From: Elusimicrobiaceae bacterium
GTDB taxonomy: Bacteria > Elusimicrobiota > Elusimicrobia > Elusimicrobiales > Elusimicrobiaceae
Length of the DNA: 32,585 nt
Assembly (NCBI GenBank): GCA_028700325.1
Contig: JAQVSV010000017.1
Coordinates: forward strand, 1 to 32,585
Direction of reading: 5' to 3'
Below the pieces are notes generated by a model that was not told where the DNA came from, did not search any database, and saw nothing but the letters and a program-made list of their open reading frames with translations. This document shows, piece by piece, positions 8,282 to 16,189 of this stretch. Each line of letters opens with the position of its first letter. Within the stretch, counting starts at the first letter, position 1. A program made the position numbers and the translations under genes.

Positions 8282-9039
8282 CAGTATTTCTTCTCATACT
8301 GCAGTTTGCCGTTCTTCTTGTAAGACCTGCGTGAAAGCTGCTGCCCGTCTTTGTACACGTCCTCGTACATAAGCGCCCCCGACTCGAAATACGTTTTCAC
8401 CACGCCGTCGAAATTATTGTTTTTGAAATTGCCTTCGATCTGCGGTTTCCCGTTCTCGAAATACAGCCTGGTCGGCCCGTTTTTTACGGAATTTTCATAG
8501 GTTACGGTGTCATGCACCTTGCCGCTTTCGTAATAACCGGTGGAAACGCCGTTAATCTGCCCGTTCGAGTACGGCTCGGTGTTGGTCAGTTTCCCGTCGG
8601 GGCTGTAGACCCGGTATTCCCCCTCCCATCTGCCGTCTTTGCAGGAATAGGTTTCGCGCTGTTTGCCGCTGTCGTAAAACATCGCCACATCGCCGTTGCA
8701 TTTGCCGTTTTTCAGCATGGCGCGTGAATACAGCCTGCCTTTCTCGTCGTACATTTCCATCAGGCCGTTTTTATCGTTGCCCCTGAACGTGGTCATGCGC
8801 CTGAGCTTGCCGTTGGGATAATACTCGTTTACCGGGCCGTCCGGAATTCTGCCCGTAAACTTGAGCGTGCCGCCTTTTTCGGTAAGCGTTTTACGGGCCA
8901 CTTCCTTTCCGTCCCGATCGTAAACAATTGCCCGGGGCGCGCCGTTTTCAAAAATCCCGTCGTTACGGACGGTCACTTCCGCAAAACACGGCGTCGCCAG
9001 TACGGCAGCCGCCAGCATGGTTGTCAATGCGTGTCTCAT
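8281..9039 (-). CDS. Secreted MORN-repeat (YwqK-like) protein
   Basis: 252 residues. A signal peptide (MRHALTTMLAAAVLATPCFA) precedes a chain of MORN_2-type repeats of about 20-24 residues with the pattern Y-x-x-(S/N/D)-GK. Examples are EYYPNGKLRRMTTFRGNDKN, MFYDSGKQRETYSCKDGRWE and YYESGKVHDTVTYENSVKN. Such repeats form elongated beta hairpin rods. Annotations as YwqK-family antitoxin reflect repeat similarity and do not demonstrate a toxin partner here. It is probably periplasmic or cell-surface. The ATG has GGAG 7 nt upstream and lies 1 nt after the HD-GYP stop codon. Confidence 0.88.
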   Translation of the reverse strand: MRHALTTMLAAAVLATPCFAEVTVRNDGIFENGAPRAIVYDRDGKEVARKTLTEKGGTLKFTGRIPDGPVNEYYPNGKLRRMTTFRGNDKNGLMEMYDEKGRLYSRAMLKNGKCNGDVAMFYDSGKQRETYSCKDGRWEGEYRVYSPDGKLTNTEPYSNGQINGVSTGYYESGKVHDTVTYENSVKNGPTRLYFENGKPQIEGNFKNNNFDGVVKTYFESGALMYEDVYKDGQQLSRRSYKKNGKLQYEKKY

Positions 9040-9040
9040 T

Positions 9041-10246
9041 TTATTCTCCGTGAATGCTTCGGTTGCCCGCCGCCTGAGCGTCCGGGTTTGGCGCCGAGAG
9101 CAGCTTGAACTCGGCAGCGCGGACGACTTCCTCCGCGTCGGTGTTTTCGTCGTACAGACGGCGCACGAACGGAAAAATCCGCTCGAACGCGGCCGTCACC
9201 TCCGGGTCGAACGCTTTTCCGGCCTGACCGCTTATATACTGCCCCGCGACCTCGGTCTTCCAGGCGGCTTTGTAAACGCGGGGCATGCACAGCGCGTCGA
9301 ACACGTCCGCCACCGCCACAATGCGCGCCTCGCGCGAAATATCGCCGCCCTTTAACCCGGACGGATAGCCCGTCCCGTCATATTTCTCGTGATGCTGGGC
9401 CGCCACGCGGTAAGCCGCCTGCAAAAGATCGCTTTCCGCGTTCGCCAGTATCCGCGATCCGTAAACGGCGTGCCGCTTCATCTCCTCGTATTCCGGCTCC
9501 GTGAGTTTGCCGGGCTTGAGCAGTATCGCGTCCGGCAGCGCGACCTTGCCGATATCGTGCAGCGGACTCGCCAGTTTGATTATTTCCGACTCCTCCGCCG
9601 AAAGCCCCAGCGCCCTGCTCAGCAGATAAGAAAGCACGCTTATGTTCTTCAGATGCCGCGCCGTGTCCTGCTGGTCGCGGTATTCCGCGGTGACAGCCAG
9701 CCGGTAGATGGTTTCAAGCTGCGCCTTGCGGAGTTTCTCGTACAGCCGCGCGGTCTCGACCGTGTTGGCCGCCACCGTGCCCAGCAGATGCAGAATCCCT
9801 TCGTCTTCCTGGGTAAAACTGGTGCCGTCAAGCTTGTTGAGCACCTGGAACACGCCTATTATCCCGCCCCGGTTATCGCGCAGCGGCACCGCCAGAATAT
9901 TGCGCGTTTTATAGCCGGTCACCCGGTCAATATCCACGGTAAAACGCGGATCGGAATAGGCATCGTCAATATTGATCGGGCGGCCGCTTTCGGACACAAG
10001 CCCGGCGATGCCCTTGCCGCGCGGCATCATGATCTCCTGCTGATCCAGGCCCTGCGCCAGTATTGACCACAGATTGCCGGTCGCCGCATCCACAAGGAAA
10101 ACGGTGCACCGGTCCGCATTCAATATCTCGCGGACCTGTTCGCCGATCAGCCGGGTCAGCCGGTCCAGCCTCGGCTCCCGCGCGATCTCGCCGCCGAACC
10201 GTATCAGCAGCTGCAGTTTTTTACCCGCGCTAAATTTTGTCGGCAT
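9041..10246 (-). CDS. GAF / HD-GYP c-di-GMP phosphodiesterase
   Basis: 401 residues. A GAF sensor domain occupies about 15-180 (RCTVFLVDAATGNLWSILAQ, RGKGIAGLVSESGRPINIDD, NILAVPLRD). A C-terminal HD-GYP domain occupies about 185-370, with DTARHLKNI, SPLHDIGKVALPD (metal-binding HD pair), HHEKYDGTGYPSGL (GYP motif) and ARIVAVADVFDAL. The catalytic set looks complete, so hydrolysis of cyclic di-GMP to GMP is expected, under control of the GAF ligand. There is no membrane segment, so it is cytosolic. The ATG at 10246 is chosen for the GGAG 8 nt upstream; the gene overlaps the end of glcF by 17 nt. Linkage to glycosyltransferase, ABC and outer-membrane genes suggests control of surface properties (inference). 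Confidence 0.92.
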   Translation of the reverse strand: MPTKFSAGKKLQLLIRFGGEIAREPRLDRLTRLIGEQVREILNADRCTVFLVDAATGNLWSILAQGLDQQEIMMPRGKGIAGLVSESGRPINIDDAYSDPRFTVDIDRVTGYKTRNILAVPLRDNRGGIIGVFQVLNKLDGTSFTQEDEGILHLLGTVAANTVETARLYEKLRKAQLETIYRLAVTAEYRDQQDTARHLKNISVLSYLLSRALGLSAEESEIIKLASPLHDIGKVALPDAILLKPGKLTEPEYEEMKRHAVYGSRILANAESDLLQAAYRVAAQHHEKYDGTGYPSGLKGGDISREARIVAVADVFDALCMPRVYKAAWKTEVAGQYISGQAGKAFDPEVTAAFERIFPFVRRLYDENTDAEEVVRAAEFKLLSAPNPDAQAAGNRSIHGE

Positions 10247-11588
10247 GAAATTTCTCCTGCACACAATTACGCAGCACCACGCAGTAATGCGCCGCGCCCG
10301 CGCCCGCGCAGTAGCGCCGCAACCCGGCGCCTATCCACTCGGCTTCCGCCACCGTGGCGGTGACGGTGAGCGAAGCCTGCACCCCGGCTATGTTTTCCGC
10401 CTTGCGCCTGAGCAGCCGGTTCGCCAGCCCGATATTCACGAACGGATAGCCGCCATACGCGCCCGACGGCATCGCGCTTTCCCTATGCGGATGATACCCG
10501 CTCCCGAAAATGCGGTCAAGCAGCGTTTCCGCGCAGGCCGCCGTTTTCGCGCTGCGGCCCAGTCCGGCGGGAAAATGCCCGGTCGCCACAAGCGGCGCCG
10601 CTTCGCCGCAACCCTGCGGCTCGAAAAATTCCGGCGCCATCAGTTCCGCCACTTCGCGCACATTGGCCGCCAGCCGGGCCGCGCGCGGCCGCATCTCATC
10701 GCTTTCAGAAAACAGCTGCTCGGCCATACGCAGAAATCCCGCGCAGTCGGCGCAGGCGCAGACGAGCGGCAGTTCGCGCGAACCGCTGATTTTTTCATAT
10801 TTTTCAATAACCGCGCCAAGCGCCGCGCGCGCCGCCTCGATATCGCCCGCCATGAACGCGTAAAATCCGCAGCAGTTGCCGCTCATGACCACGGGCCAGC
10901 CCACGAAAGTCCTGATCAGCAAAAGCGCCGACGAGCCGGTTTCCGGCGAAACATATTCCTCGGAACAGGAGGCGAAATAAATGCAGGCGGCATTTTCCGG
11001 AGCAGCCTGCTCCGTTTCATGCAGCTCCAGAAACCTCAGCCTCGGCCTGCCCAGCACAGCGCCCGCCGGCACGCCCGCATCCGACGAACCGCCACGCCGG
11101 AACATCCCGGCCGCCTTGCGCATTAAATTGTACACGCGCATAACCCCGCGCATGGATTCACGGTCCGTCGCCAACCGCCGCAACACTCTCCTCAATCCGG
11201 CGGGAAAGCGTTTTATGCCAAGAACGCGCAGGCCTTCCCATACATGAAGCGGCGTACGCACCGCCGTAAAACACGCCCGTTCGCAGGCTCCGCACAGCAG
11301 ACAGTCATCCAGCAGCCGGCCTATTCCGGCGCCGCTTTCCGAAGCGCGCAGCCGGCCGTTCATCAGCATCCGCATCAGCTGGTTGCGCCCGCGCGCGGAT
11401 TCGCCCTCCCGCCCCGTCAGCCTGAAAGTCGGACAGACCTGCGCGCAGTAGCCGCACCTGTTGCACTGGCACACGGAATCGTAAAGACTGCGCGCGCCCT
11501 GCCCAGTAAGCAGCGCGCCAAGATGCGCCGGCGTGTCTTTCGGCTCGTACAGCGCGGTGTAGTCGTACAGATGCGGCACGTCAGTCAT
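10230..11588 (-). CDS. glcF: GlcF-like iron-sulfur subunit of 2-hydroxyacid oxidase
   Basis: 452 residues. Two ferredoxin-type [4Fe-4S] motifs are present: CNRCGYCAQVCP (42-53) and CLLCGACERAC (96-106). They are followed by two cysteine-rich (CCG) domains. The first is complete (C208, CCG at 239-241, CADC at 279-282). The second is degenerate: SGAYGGY (376-382) replaces the CCG box and the final CxxC is missing. The protein passes electrons from the FAD subunit to the quinone pool during oxidation of glycolate, lactate or a similar 2-hydroxyacid. The ATG at 11588 overlaps the end of the GlcD-GlcE gene by 8 nt and has GGAG 6 nt upstream. The assignment as partner of the upstream gene is secure; the substrate is not. 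Confidence 0.92.
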   Translation of the reverse strand: MTDVPHLYDYTALYEPKDTPAHLGALLTGQGARSLYDSVCQCNRCGYCAQVCPTFRLTGREGESARGRNQLMRMLMNGRLRASESGAGIGRLLDDCLLCGACERACFTAVRTPLHVWEGLRVLGIKRFPAGLRRVLRRLATDRESMRGVMRVYNLMRKAAGMFRRGGSSDAGVPAGAVLGRPRLRFLELHETEQAAPENAACIYFASCSEEYVSPETGSSALLLIRTFVGWPVVMSGNCCGFYAFMAGDIEAARAALGAVIEKYEKISGSRELPLVCACADCAGFLRMAEQLFSESDEMRPRAARLAANVREVAELMAPEFFEPQGCGEAAPLVATGHFPAGLGRSAKTAACAETLLDRIFGSGYHPHRESAMPSGAYGGYPFVNIGLANRLLRRKAENIAGVQASLTVTATVAEAEWIGAGLRRYCAGAGAAHYCVVLRNCVQEKFHADKI

Positions 11589-13623
11589 TATCCGCTCCGA
11601 AAATCCATGGATTGAACAGATTACGCGGATCAAACACGGCCTTCAGTTTCCGGTGATAATCATTCGGCGTAAAAAACGAAAACGCCGGGATATGCCGCTC
11701 GCCCACGAACGGATAAGGCGACAGTTTCAGCGTGGCCGCCAATATTACCCCGTACGCGCCCTGACTGCCGATCAAAAATCTGCTTATATCATAGCCGGCC
11801 GCGTTTTTTACCACCTTGCCGCCGAAACTGGCGACCCGTCCGTCCGACAGAAGCAGCCGCGCGCCGATTATCAGGTCGCGCAGGCCTTGCCAGCGCCGGC
11901 ACGCCAGCGCGCCGCCAAGCGTGCCCGGCATCGGCGGCGCGTAAAGATACGCCTTTTCACCGGCAAGCAGCCGCGCCAGCGCGGCCAGCGTTATGCCGGC
12001 TTCCACGGTGATGGTGTAGTTGGCGCGGTCCCAGTCCAGCACCGCGTCGGCGGCCCTGAGGCTCAGCGCGGTGCCGCGGTGCGCCCTGAAAACTTTATCT
12101 TCAATGGCGGAGCCGGTTCCGGTAATCAGCGACGGCGCACCCATATTCGCGCGAGAACGCACGGTATCAATAACTTTTTTAGCGCCCGCCGAAAATTCCG
12201 GCGGGGCGGGCCTGATCAGCAGGTCATCCGCTCCGGCAACCGGAAGAATCTTGTCGGGATTGGCGATGCCGGCCGGGTCAACCGCGTCCTTCACCGCCCG
12301 GAACAGGCCAAGCGTGTCCGCGTCGAACAACCACGACATCGCCACCCGCTTGTCCAGCCCCACCCCGTGCTCGCCCGTTACCGAACCGCCGGCGCGCACG
12401 CACGCTTTCAGTATTTCGTGGCCCGCTTTTTTCACGCGGTTCGTTTCGAACTGGTTGCGCTCGTCAAAAATGACGTTCGGGTGCAGATTGCCGTCGCCCG
12501 CGTGAAACAGAAGCCCCGCGCGGATATTATGCCGGGCGGTTATATCGCGCACTTCCTTAAGCACTTCCGGCAGCTTGGGGCGCGGCACGACTCCGTCCTC
12601 AACCGCCACGTTGGGCGCGAGCCGGGCCATCGCCGCGTACGCGCCGCGCCGCCCCTCCCAGATTTTCCGCCGCCGGACCTCGTCCCCCGCAACTTGCCAG
12701 TGCAGCAGATCAAACTCCCGGCACACGGCTTCGGCTTTTTTCACTTCCGTTTCCGTTTCGTGCGCCGTGCCGTCGAATTCGATTACCAGCACGGCTTCCG
12801 CGTCCATCGGATAGCCGGCGTGCGCATACGCCTCCACCGCCGACACCGTCAGCCGGTCAAGCGCCTCTATCGCGCACGGCACAACGCCGCCGGCGATCAT
12901 TTTAGACACAGCGCCGATCGCGCCTTCAATGCTGCCGAACGCCGCCAGCACCGTTTTAACCGCGGGGCTGAGTTCGGTGATCCGCAGCCACAGCCGCGCA
13001 ATCACTCCCAGTGTGCCTTCCGAGCCTGTCATAAGCGCGGTAAAATCCGGGCCGGGATCGTCGGCGGAAAAATGTTTCAGCTCGCCCTGCGGCGTAACCA
13101 CGTCCATCGCCATCACATGATTGACTGTAACCCCGTATTTCAGGCACCTCGGCCCGCCCGCGTTGGTGCCCGCGTTGCCGCCCAGCGTGCAGACTTTGCT
13201 GCTCGCCGGATCCGGCGCGTAAAAATAGCCGAACTCGGCCAGCCGGTCCTGCAGATGCTGGTTCACCACGCCCGGTTCGACCAGCGCGTATTTTTTTTCG
13301 GTGTTGATTTCAATAATGCCGGTCAGCGGAGCCAGATTGAGCACCACGCCGCCTTTAAGCGGCACGCAGCCGCCGGACAGGCTGGTCGCGGCGGCGCGCG
13401 GCACAAACGGAACGCCGGCATCGTAAAGAATTTTTACAACCGGCTGGAGTTTGCGCCAGTCCGTTATCCGCACCACCCCTTCCGGCCGGGCGCGCCCCAG
13501 CGAAGAATCATAGGAATATAAGGCAAGGCTTGTCTGGTCGGACGAGACGTTTTCGCGTCCCGCCTCGGCCGCCAGCTGTTTCTCGACCAGCCGGAACCGG
13601 TCCGTTGAAAGAATAGTCGTCAT
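11581..13623 (-). CDS. glcD: GlcD-GlcE fusion, FAD-dependent 2-hydroxyacid dehydrogenase
   Basis: 680 residues, longer than any single subunit. Residues 1 to about 455 are a full GlcD: PCMH-type FAD domain with ATSLSGGCVPLKGG, DPASSKVCTLGGNAGTNAGG and TGSEGTLGVI, then the C-terminal catalytic part with HAGDGNLHPNVIFD and GEHGVGLDKR. Residues about 475-680 are GlcE-like, a second FAD-binding domain with TITVEAGITLAAL, PPMPGTLGGALACRR and GGKVVKNAAGYDISR, ending DPRNLFNPW. In E. coli these are separate polypeptides that assemble with GlcF. The likely reaction is glycolate or D-lactate oxidation at the inner face of the membrane. The ATG overlaps the stop of the 49-codon ORF upstream (ATGA), implying translational coupling. 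Confidence 0.93.
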   Translation of the reverse strand: MTTILSTDRFRLVEKQLAAEAGRENVSSDQTSLALYSYDSSLGRARPEGVVRITDWRKLQPVVKILYDAGVPFVPRAAATSLSGGCVPLKGGVVLNLAPLTGIIEINTEKKYALVEPGVVNQHLQDRLAEFGYFYAPDPASSKVCTLGGNAGTNAGGPRCLKYGVTVNHVMAMDVVTPQGELKHFSADDPGPDFTALMTGSEGTLGVIARLWLRITELSPAVKTVLAAFGSIEGAIGAVSKMIAGGVVPCAIEALDRLTVSAVEAYAHAGYPMDAEAVLVIEFDGTAHETETEVKKAEAVCREFDLLHWQVAGDEVRRRKIWEGRRGAYAAMARLAPNVAVEDGVVPRPKLPEVLKEVRDITARHNIRAGLLFHAGDGNLHPNVIFDERNQFETNRVKKAGHEILKACVRAGGSVTGEHGVGLDKRVAMSWLFDADTLGLFRAVKDAVDPAGIANPDKILPVAGADDLLIRPAPPEFSAGAKKVIDTVRSRANMGAPSLITGTGSAIEDKVFRAHRGTALSLRAADAVLDWDRANYTITVEAGITLAALARLLAGEKAYLYAPPMPGTLGGALACRRWQGLRDLIIGARLLLSDGRVASFGGKVVKNAAGYDISRFLIGSQGAYGVILAATLKLSPYPFVGERHIPAFSFFTPNDYHRKLKAVFDPRNLFNPWIFGADND

Positions 13624-13769
13624 TTCCCGGCCGCCGGAATATTGAACAGGTTGTGATGCGTGGCGGCCGGCATCTGCCCGCGCTCCGCGCCGGTAGTGAA
13701 CCCGAGCGGCCCGACCATTTTGACTTTATGAGGTTCAATGATCGTTTTCCATTTCCAGTCTGCCGGCAT
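13620..13769 (-). CDS. 49-residue ORF resembling the tryptophanase N-terminus
   Basis: The ORF begins MPADWKWKTIIEPHKVKMVG and ends NLFNIPAAGK. It has a clear ribosome-binding site (GGAG 8 nt before the ATG), stops in an ATGA overlap with the glcDE start, and lies just downstream of a good promoter. The segment EPHKVKMV-x-P-x-x-x-TT-x-A-x-R, then N-x-F 14 residues after the TT, aligns without gaps to the first ~40 residues of tryptophanase/tyrosine phenol-lyase (E. coli TnaA, from memory: EPFRIRVIEP, TTRAYR, NPF). None of the PLP-binding enzyme follows. It may be a truncated remnant kept as a leader ORF, or a small protein in its own right. Translation is likely; function unknown. Confidence 0.65.
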   Translation of the reverse strand: MPADWKWKTIIEPHKVKMVGPLGFTTGAERGQMPAATHHNLFNIPAAGK

Positions 13770-13832
13770 AGTCTGATCTCCATGAAAGCGATAGCCGCGC
13801 CTGCAACTCCGGCCTCCGGCGCATTACAAGGT

Positions 13833-13868
13833 ATTATATAAATATTACCCGCGCGTTCCAAATGGAAC
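13833..13868 (-). promoter_or_regulatory. Sigma70-like promoter of the glc operon with overlapping inverted repeat
   Basis: Minus strand: TTGGAA (13856-13861), a 17-nt spacer and a perfect TATAAT (13833-13838). A 6-2-6 inverted repeat, GTTCCA-AA-TGGAAC on the plus strand (13855-13868), covers the -35 box and could be an operator. The predicted transcript would start near 13826, about 57 nt before the 49-codon ORF. Confidence 0.6.
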
Positions 13869-13914
13869 CGTGCCCCGAAAACCGGCCGCCGGGACTTGCA
13901 ATGTTTTTATATGT

Positions 13915-13920
13915 TAAAAT
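13915..13920 (+). promoter_or_regulatory. Possible -10 box for the DUF1646 gene
   Basis: TAAAAT lies exactly 6 nt before the ATG at 13927, with no Shine-Dalgarno in front of that ATG. If used, transcription would begin at or next to the start codon, giving a leaderless message. No good -35 box is spaced correctly (TTGCAA at 13896 is only 13 nt away), so this is weak. Confidence 0.25.
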
Positions 13921-13926
13921 ATTTAT

Positions 13927-14991
13927 ATGGATTTTTCTTCAGTCAACGGCGGAATGACTACAGTAGCCGGGCTCGGAGTGATAATGGCGCTGGTGCTCGT
14001 TCTTCCGTTTTCCGTAAAGAAAGTGGAAGAGGAACTGGAAGCCTTCCTGTTCCTGATGGGAGTCACGGCGGTCAGTTTTGCTGGTGCCTGGGACTGGCAT
14101 CTGGTAAAAGAAGCCTTGCGCGAGCCGCTCGGCATCTCCCTGACGGTTTTATTCGTAGGCCTGCTGTTCCGGCATTATCACCGCCGCATAGCCCATTTCA
14201 CGAAAAAAATGACCGGCCGGCTGGGGCTGGAACTGTCGGCTTTCATCATCATCGTCACGCTGGGCCTGCTGTCAAGCCTGATCACCGCGATAATAGCGGC
14301 GCTGATACTGGCGGAAATCGTGAGCGCGCTTAACCTCGACCGGGAGTACGAGATAAAATTCGTCGTCTACGCCTGTTTCGCCATAGGGCTGGGCGCGGCG
14401 CTCACCCCGCTTGGAGAACCGCTGTCTACGGTGGTGGTGGCAAAACTGAAAGGCCCCCCGCACAATGCGGATTTCTTCTTTCTGCTGAAAATGCTGTGGG
14501 AATGGGTTGTGCCGGGCATTCTGCTCATGGCTTTCCTGGCGACCCGGCATAAAGGCCACAAAGTGTCCCTGCGCGACAGCCTGCACATCTCCGAAACCGA
14601 ATCGGTGAAAACCATTCTGCTGCGCGCGGGCAAAGTGTATCTGTTCGTTATGGCGTTACTGTTTTTGGGCGCGGGCTTGAAAGCGCTGGCGGAAGCCGTG
14701 ATCGCGGCGATCCCGGACTGGCAGCTGTTCTGGCTCAACTCCATTTCCGCCGCGCTCGACAACGCGACGCTCGCCGCGTCCGAAATAACGCCTTCCATGA
14801 CGGCCCATAAAATCGAGTACATCCTGCTGGGGCTTCTGGTGTCGGGCGGCATGCTTATCCCCGGCAACATACCCAATATAATCAGCGCGGCCAAACTCGG
14901 CATCAAAAGCCGCGAATGGGCGAAAATCGGCCTGCCGCTCGGCGGCGCGCTGATGCTGGTTTATTTTCTGCTGCTTACGGCTTTTGCGTAA
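13927..14991 (+). CDS. DUF1646 family transporter (predicted cation transporter)
   Basis: 354 residues, almost entirely membrane-embedded with about nine or ten hydrophobic segments. The DUF1646 hallmark LVLVLPFSVKKVEEELEAFL follows the first helix. ITAIIAALILAEIV, GAALTPLGEPLSTVVV, ALDNATLAASEI and GGMLIPGNIPNII match the ion-transporter-superfamily plan of paired re-entrant regions with conserved Gly, Pro and Asn. The family is annotated as predicted cation transporter without a proven substrate. The ATG lacks a Shine-Dalgarno; another ATG at codon 10 is possible. It diverges from the glc operon and is followed after 26 nt by the aminotransferase gene. Confidence 0.85.
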   Translation: MDFSSVNGGMTTVAGLGVIMALVLVLPFSVKKVEEELEAFLFLMGVTAVSFAGAWDWHLVKEALREPLGISLTVLFVGLLFRHYHRRIAHFTKKMTGRLGLELSAFIIIVTLGLLSSLITAIIAALILAEIVSALNLDREYEIKFVVYACFAIGLGAALTPLGEPLSTVVVAKLKGPPHNADFFFLLKMLWEWVVPGILLMAFLATRHKGHKVSLRDSLHISETESVKTILLRAGKVYLFVMALLFLGAGLKALAEAVIAAIPDWQLFWLNSISAALDNATLAASEITPSMTAHKIEYILLGLLVSGGMLIPGNIPNIISAAKLGIKSREWAKIGLPLGGALMLVYFLLLTAFA

Positions 14992-15017
14992 AATAGCCTC
15001 ACGAAACGGAGAACGTA

Positions 15018-16142
15018 ATGACAAACACCAATCCCATCCCGCTGTTCAATCTTAACAAACAGCACTCCTCCCTGCGGGCCGAGCTTAATGAAGCCGCCAT
15101 CCGCGCGCTCGACTCGATGCACTGGATACTCGGCCCGGAAACCGAAGGGTTCGAGAAAGAATTCGCGGCGCTGATCGGAGTAAAGGACTGCATCGCCTGC
15201 TCGTCCGGCGCGTCGGCCATTCAGATCGCGCTGGGCTCGTGCGGCATAGGCAAAGGCGATCATGTCATCACCTCGCCCTTCACTTTTATCGCGACCACGT
15301 CCTCAATCTCGCTGACCGGCGCGGAGTTTTCGTTCGCCGACGTGGATCCCGTGACGGGCAATCTCGATCCGGCAAGTGTTGAAAAACACATCACAAAAAA
15401 AACGAAAGCGATCCTGCCGGTCCACATCTACGGCTATCCCGCCGACATGGATAAAATCATGGCGCTCGCAAAAAAACACGGGCTGAAAGTGATCGAGGAC
15501 TGCGCCCAGTCGCATCTCGCAGAATACAAAAACAGAATGACCGGCGCCATCGGCCATGCGGGCGCGTTCAGCTTCTACCCCAGCAAGAACCTCGGCGCGT
15601 GCGGAGACGGGGGGGCCGTAGTCACCAGCGATCCCGCGATCGCCGCCGCCGCGCGCAGCCTGCGCCACTGCGGTCGCAAGCCCGACAGCGCGTACGAATA
15701 CGGCTGCGAAGGCTCCACCCTGCGCATGGACGACGTGCAGGCCGCCATTCTGCGCGTGAAGCTCAAACATCTCAAGGACTGGACTGCGCGGCGCAAAGTA
15801 GTGGCCGCCATGTATGACAAAGCGCTGGCCGGCCTGCCGGTCACCACTCCGCCCGATCCGGGCGAAGGCTCAAGCCAGTCATATTACGTTTACACGATCA
15901 AAGCGCCCCGGCGCGACGAACTGGCGAAGTTTCTGGCCGCCAACAAAATCGGCAACGCGATCTATTATCCGATGCCGCTTTACAAACAGCCGGTTTACAA
16001 AAATCTCGGTTTTAAGGCCGAGGACTATCCGAACACGGAAAAGCTGACCGCCGAAGTGCTGTCGCTGCCGATGTTCCCGGAACTGACCGACGAACAGGTA
16101 AACACCGTAGCCGCGGCGATAAAAGAATTTTACGCCAGCTGA
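15018..16142 (+). CDS. DegT/DnrJ/EryC1/StrS-family sugar aminotransferase
   Basis: 374 residues, the usual family length. A PLP-dependent fold type I enzyme: GPETEGFEKEFA near the N-terminus, CSSGASAIQIALGSCGIGKG (cofactor phosphate site), SPFTFIATTSSI, VIEDCAQSHLAEY (PLP-ring Asp), and SFYPSKNLGACGDGG with the Schiff-base lysine. These cytosolic enzymes transaminate keto-sugar nucleotides to amino sugars for lipopolysaccharide, capsule or glycoprotein glycans. Start ATG has GGAG 7 nt upstream. The glycosyltransferase and GmhA-like isomerase that follow fit a surface glycan pathway; the exact sugar cannot be told. Confidence 0.92.
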   Translation: MTNTNPIPLFNLNKQHSSLRAELNEAAIRALDSMHWILGPETEGFEKEFAALIGVKDCIACSSGASAIQIALGSCGIGKGDHVITSPFTFIATTSSISLTGAEFSFADVDPVTGNLDPASVEKHITKKTKAILPVHIYGYPADMDKIMALAKKHGLKVIEDCAQSHLAEYKNRMTGAIGHAGAFSFYPSKNLGACGDGGAVVTSDPAIAAAARSLRHCGRKPDSAYEYGCEGSTLRMDDVQAAILRVKLKHLKDWTARRKVVAAMYDKALAGLPVTTPPDPGEGSSQSYYVYTIKAPRRDELAKFLAANKIGNAIYYPMPLYKQPVYKNLGFKAEDYPNTEKLTAEVLSLPMFPELTDEQVNTVAAAIKEFYAS

Positions 16143-16154
16143 ACGCATCTTCGC

Positions 16155-16186
16155 GCGCGGGGGCCGCTTCACCGCGGCCCCCGCGC
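16155..16186 (+). other. Perfect 13-bp GC hairpin abutting the glycosyltransferase start
   Basis: GCGCGGGGGCCGC (16155-16167) and its exact inverted complement (16174-16186) flank the loop TTCACC. The stem ends 3 nt before the ATG at 16190, where a Shine-Dalgarno should be, and there is no U-tract, so it is not a standard intrinsic terminator. It could damp translation of the downstream gene or stabilise the 3' end of the aminotransferase message. Confidence 0.6.
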
Positions 16187-16189
16187 CGC

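Noticed and set aside
8281-9039. YwqK-type antitoxin of a toxin-antitoxin pair
   Set aside because: The match is to MORN repeats only, the protein is exported, and the neighbours are an HD-GYP enzyme and an ABC protein, with no toxin gene.
11653-13521. Long open frame of 622 codons on the plus strand
   Set aside because: Antisense to the GlcD-GlcE gene. It is Arg-rich with no family motif and is explained by GC-rich codon bias of the true gene.
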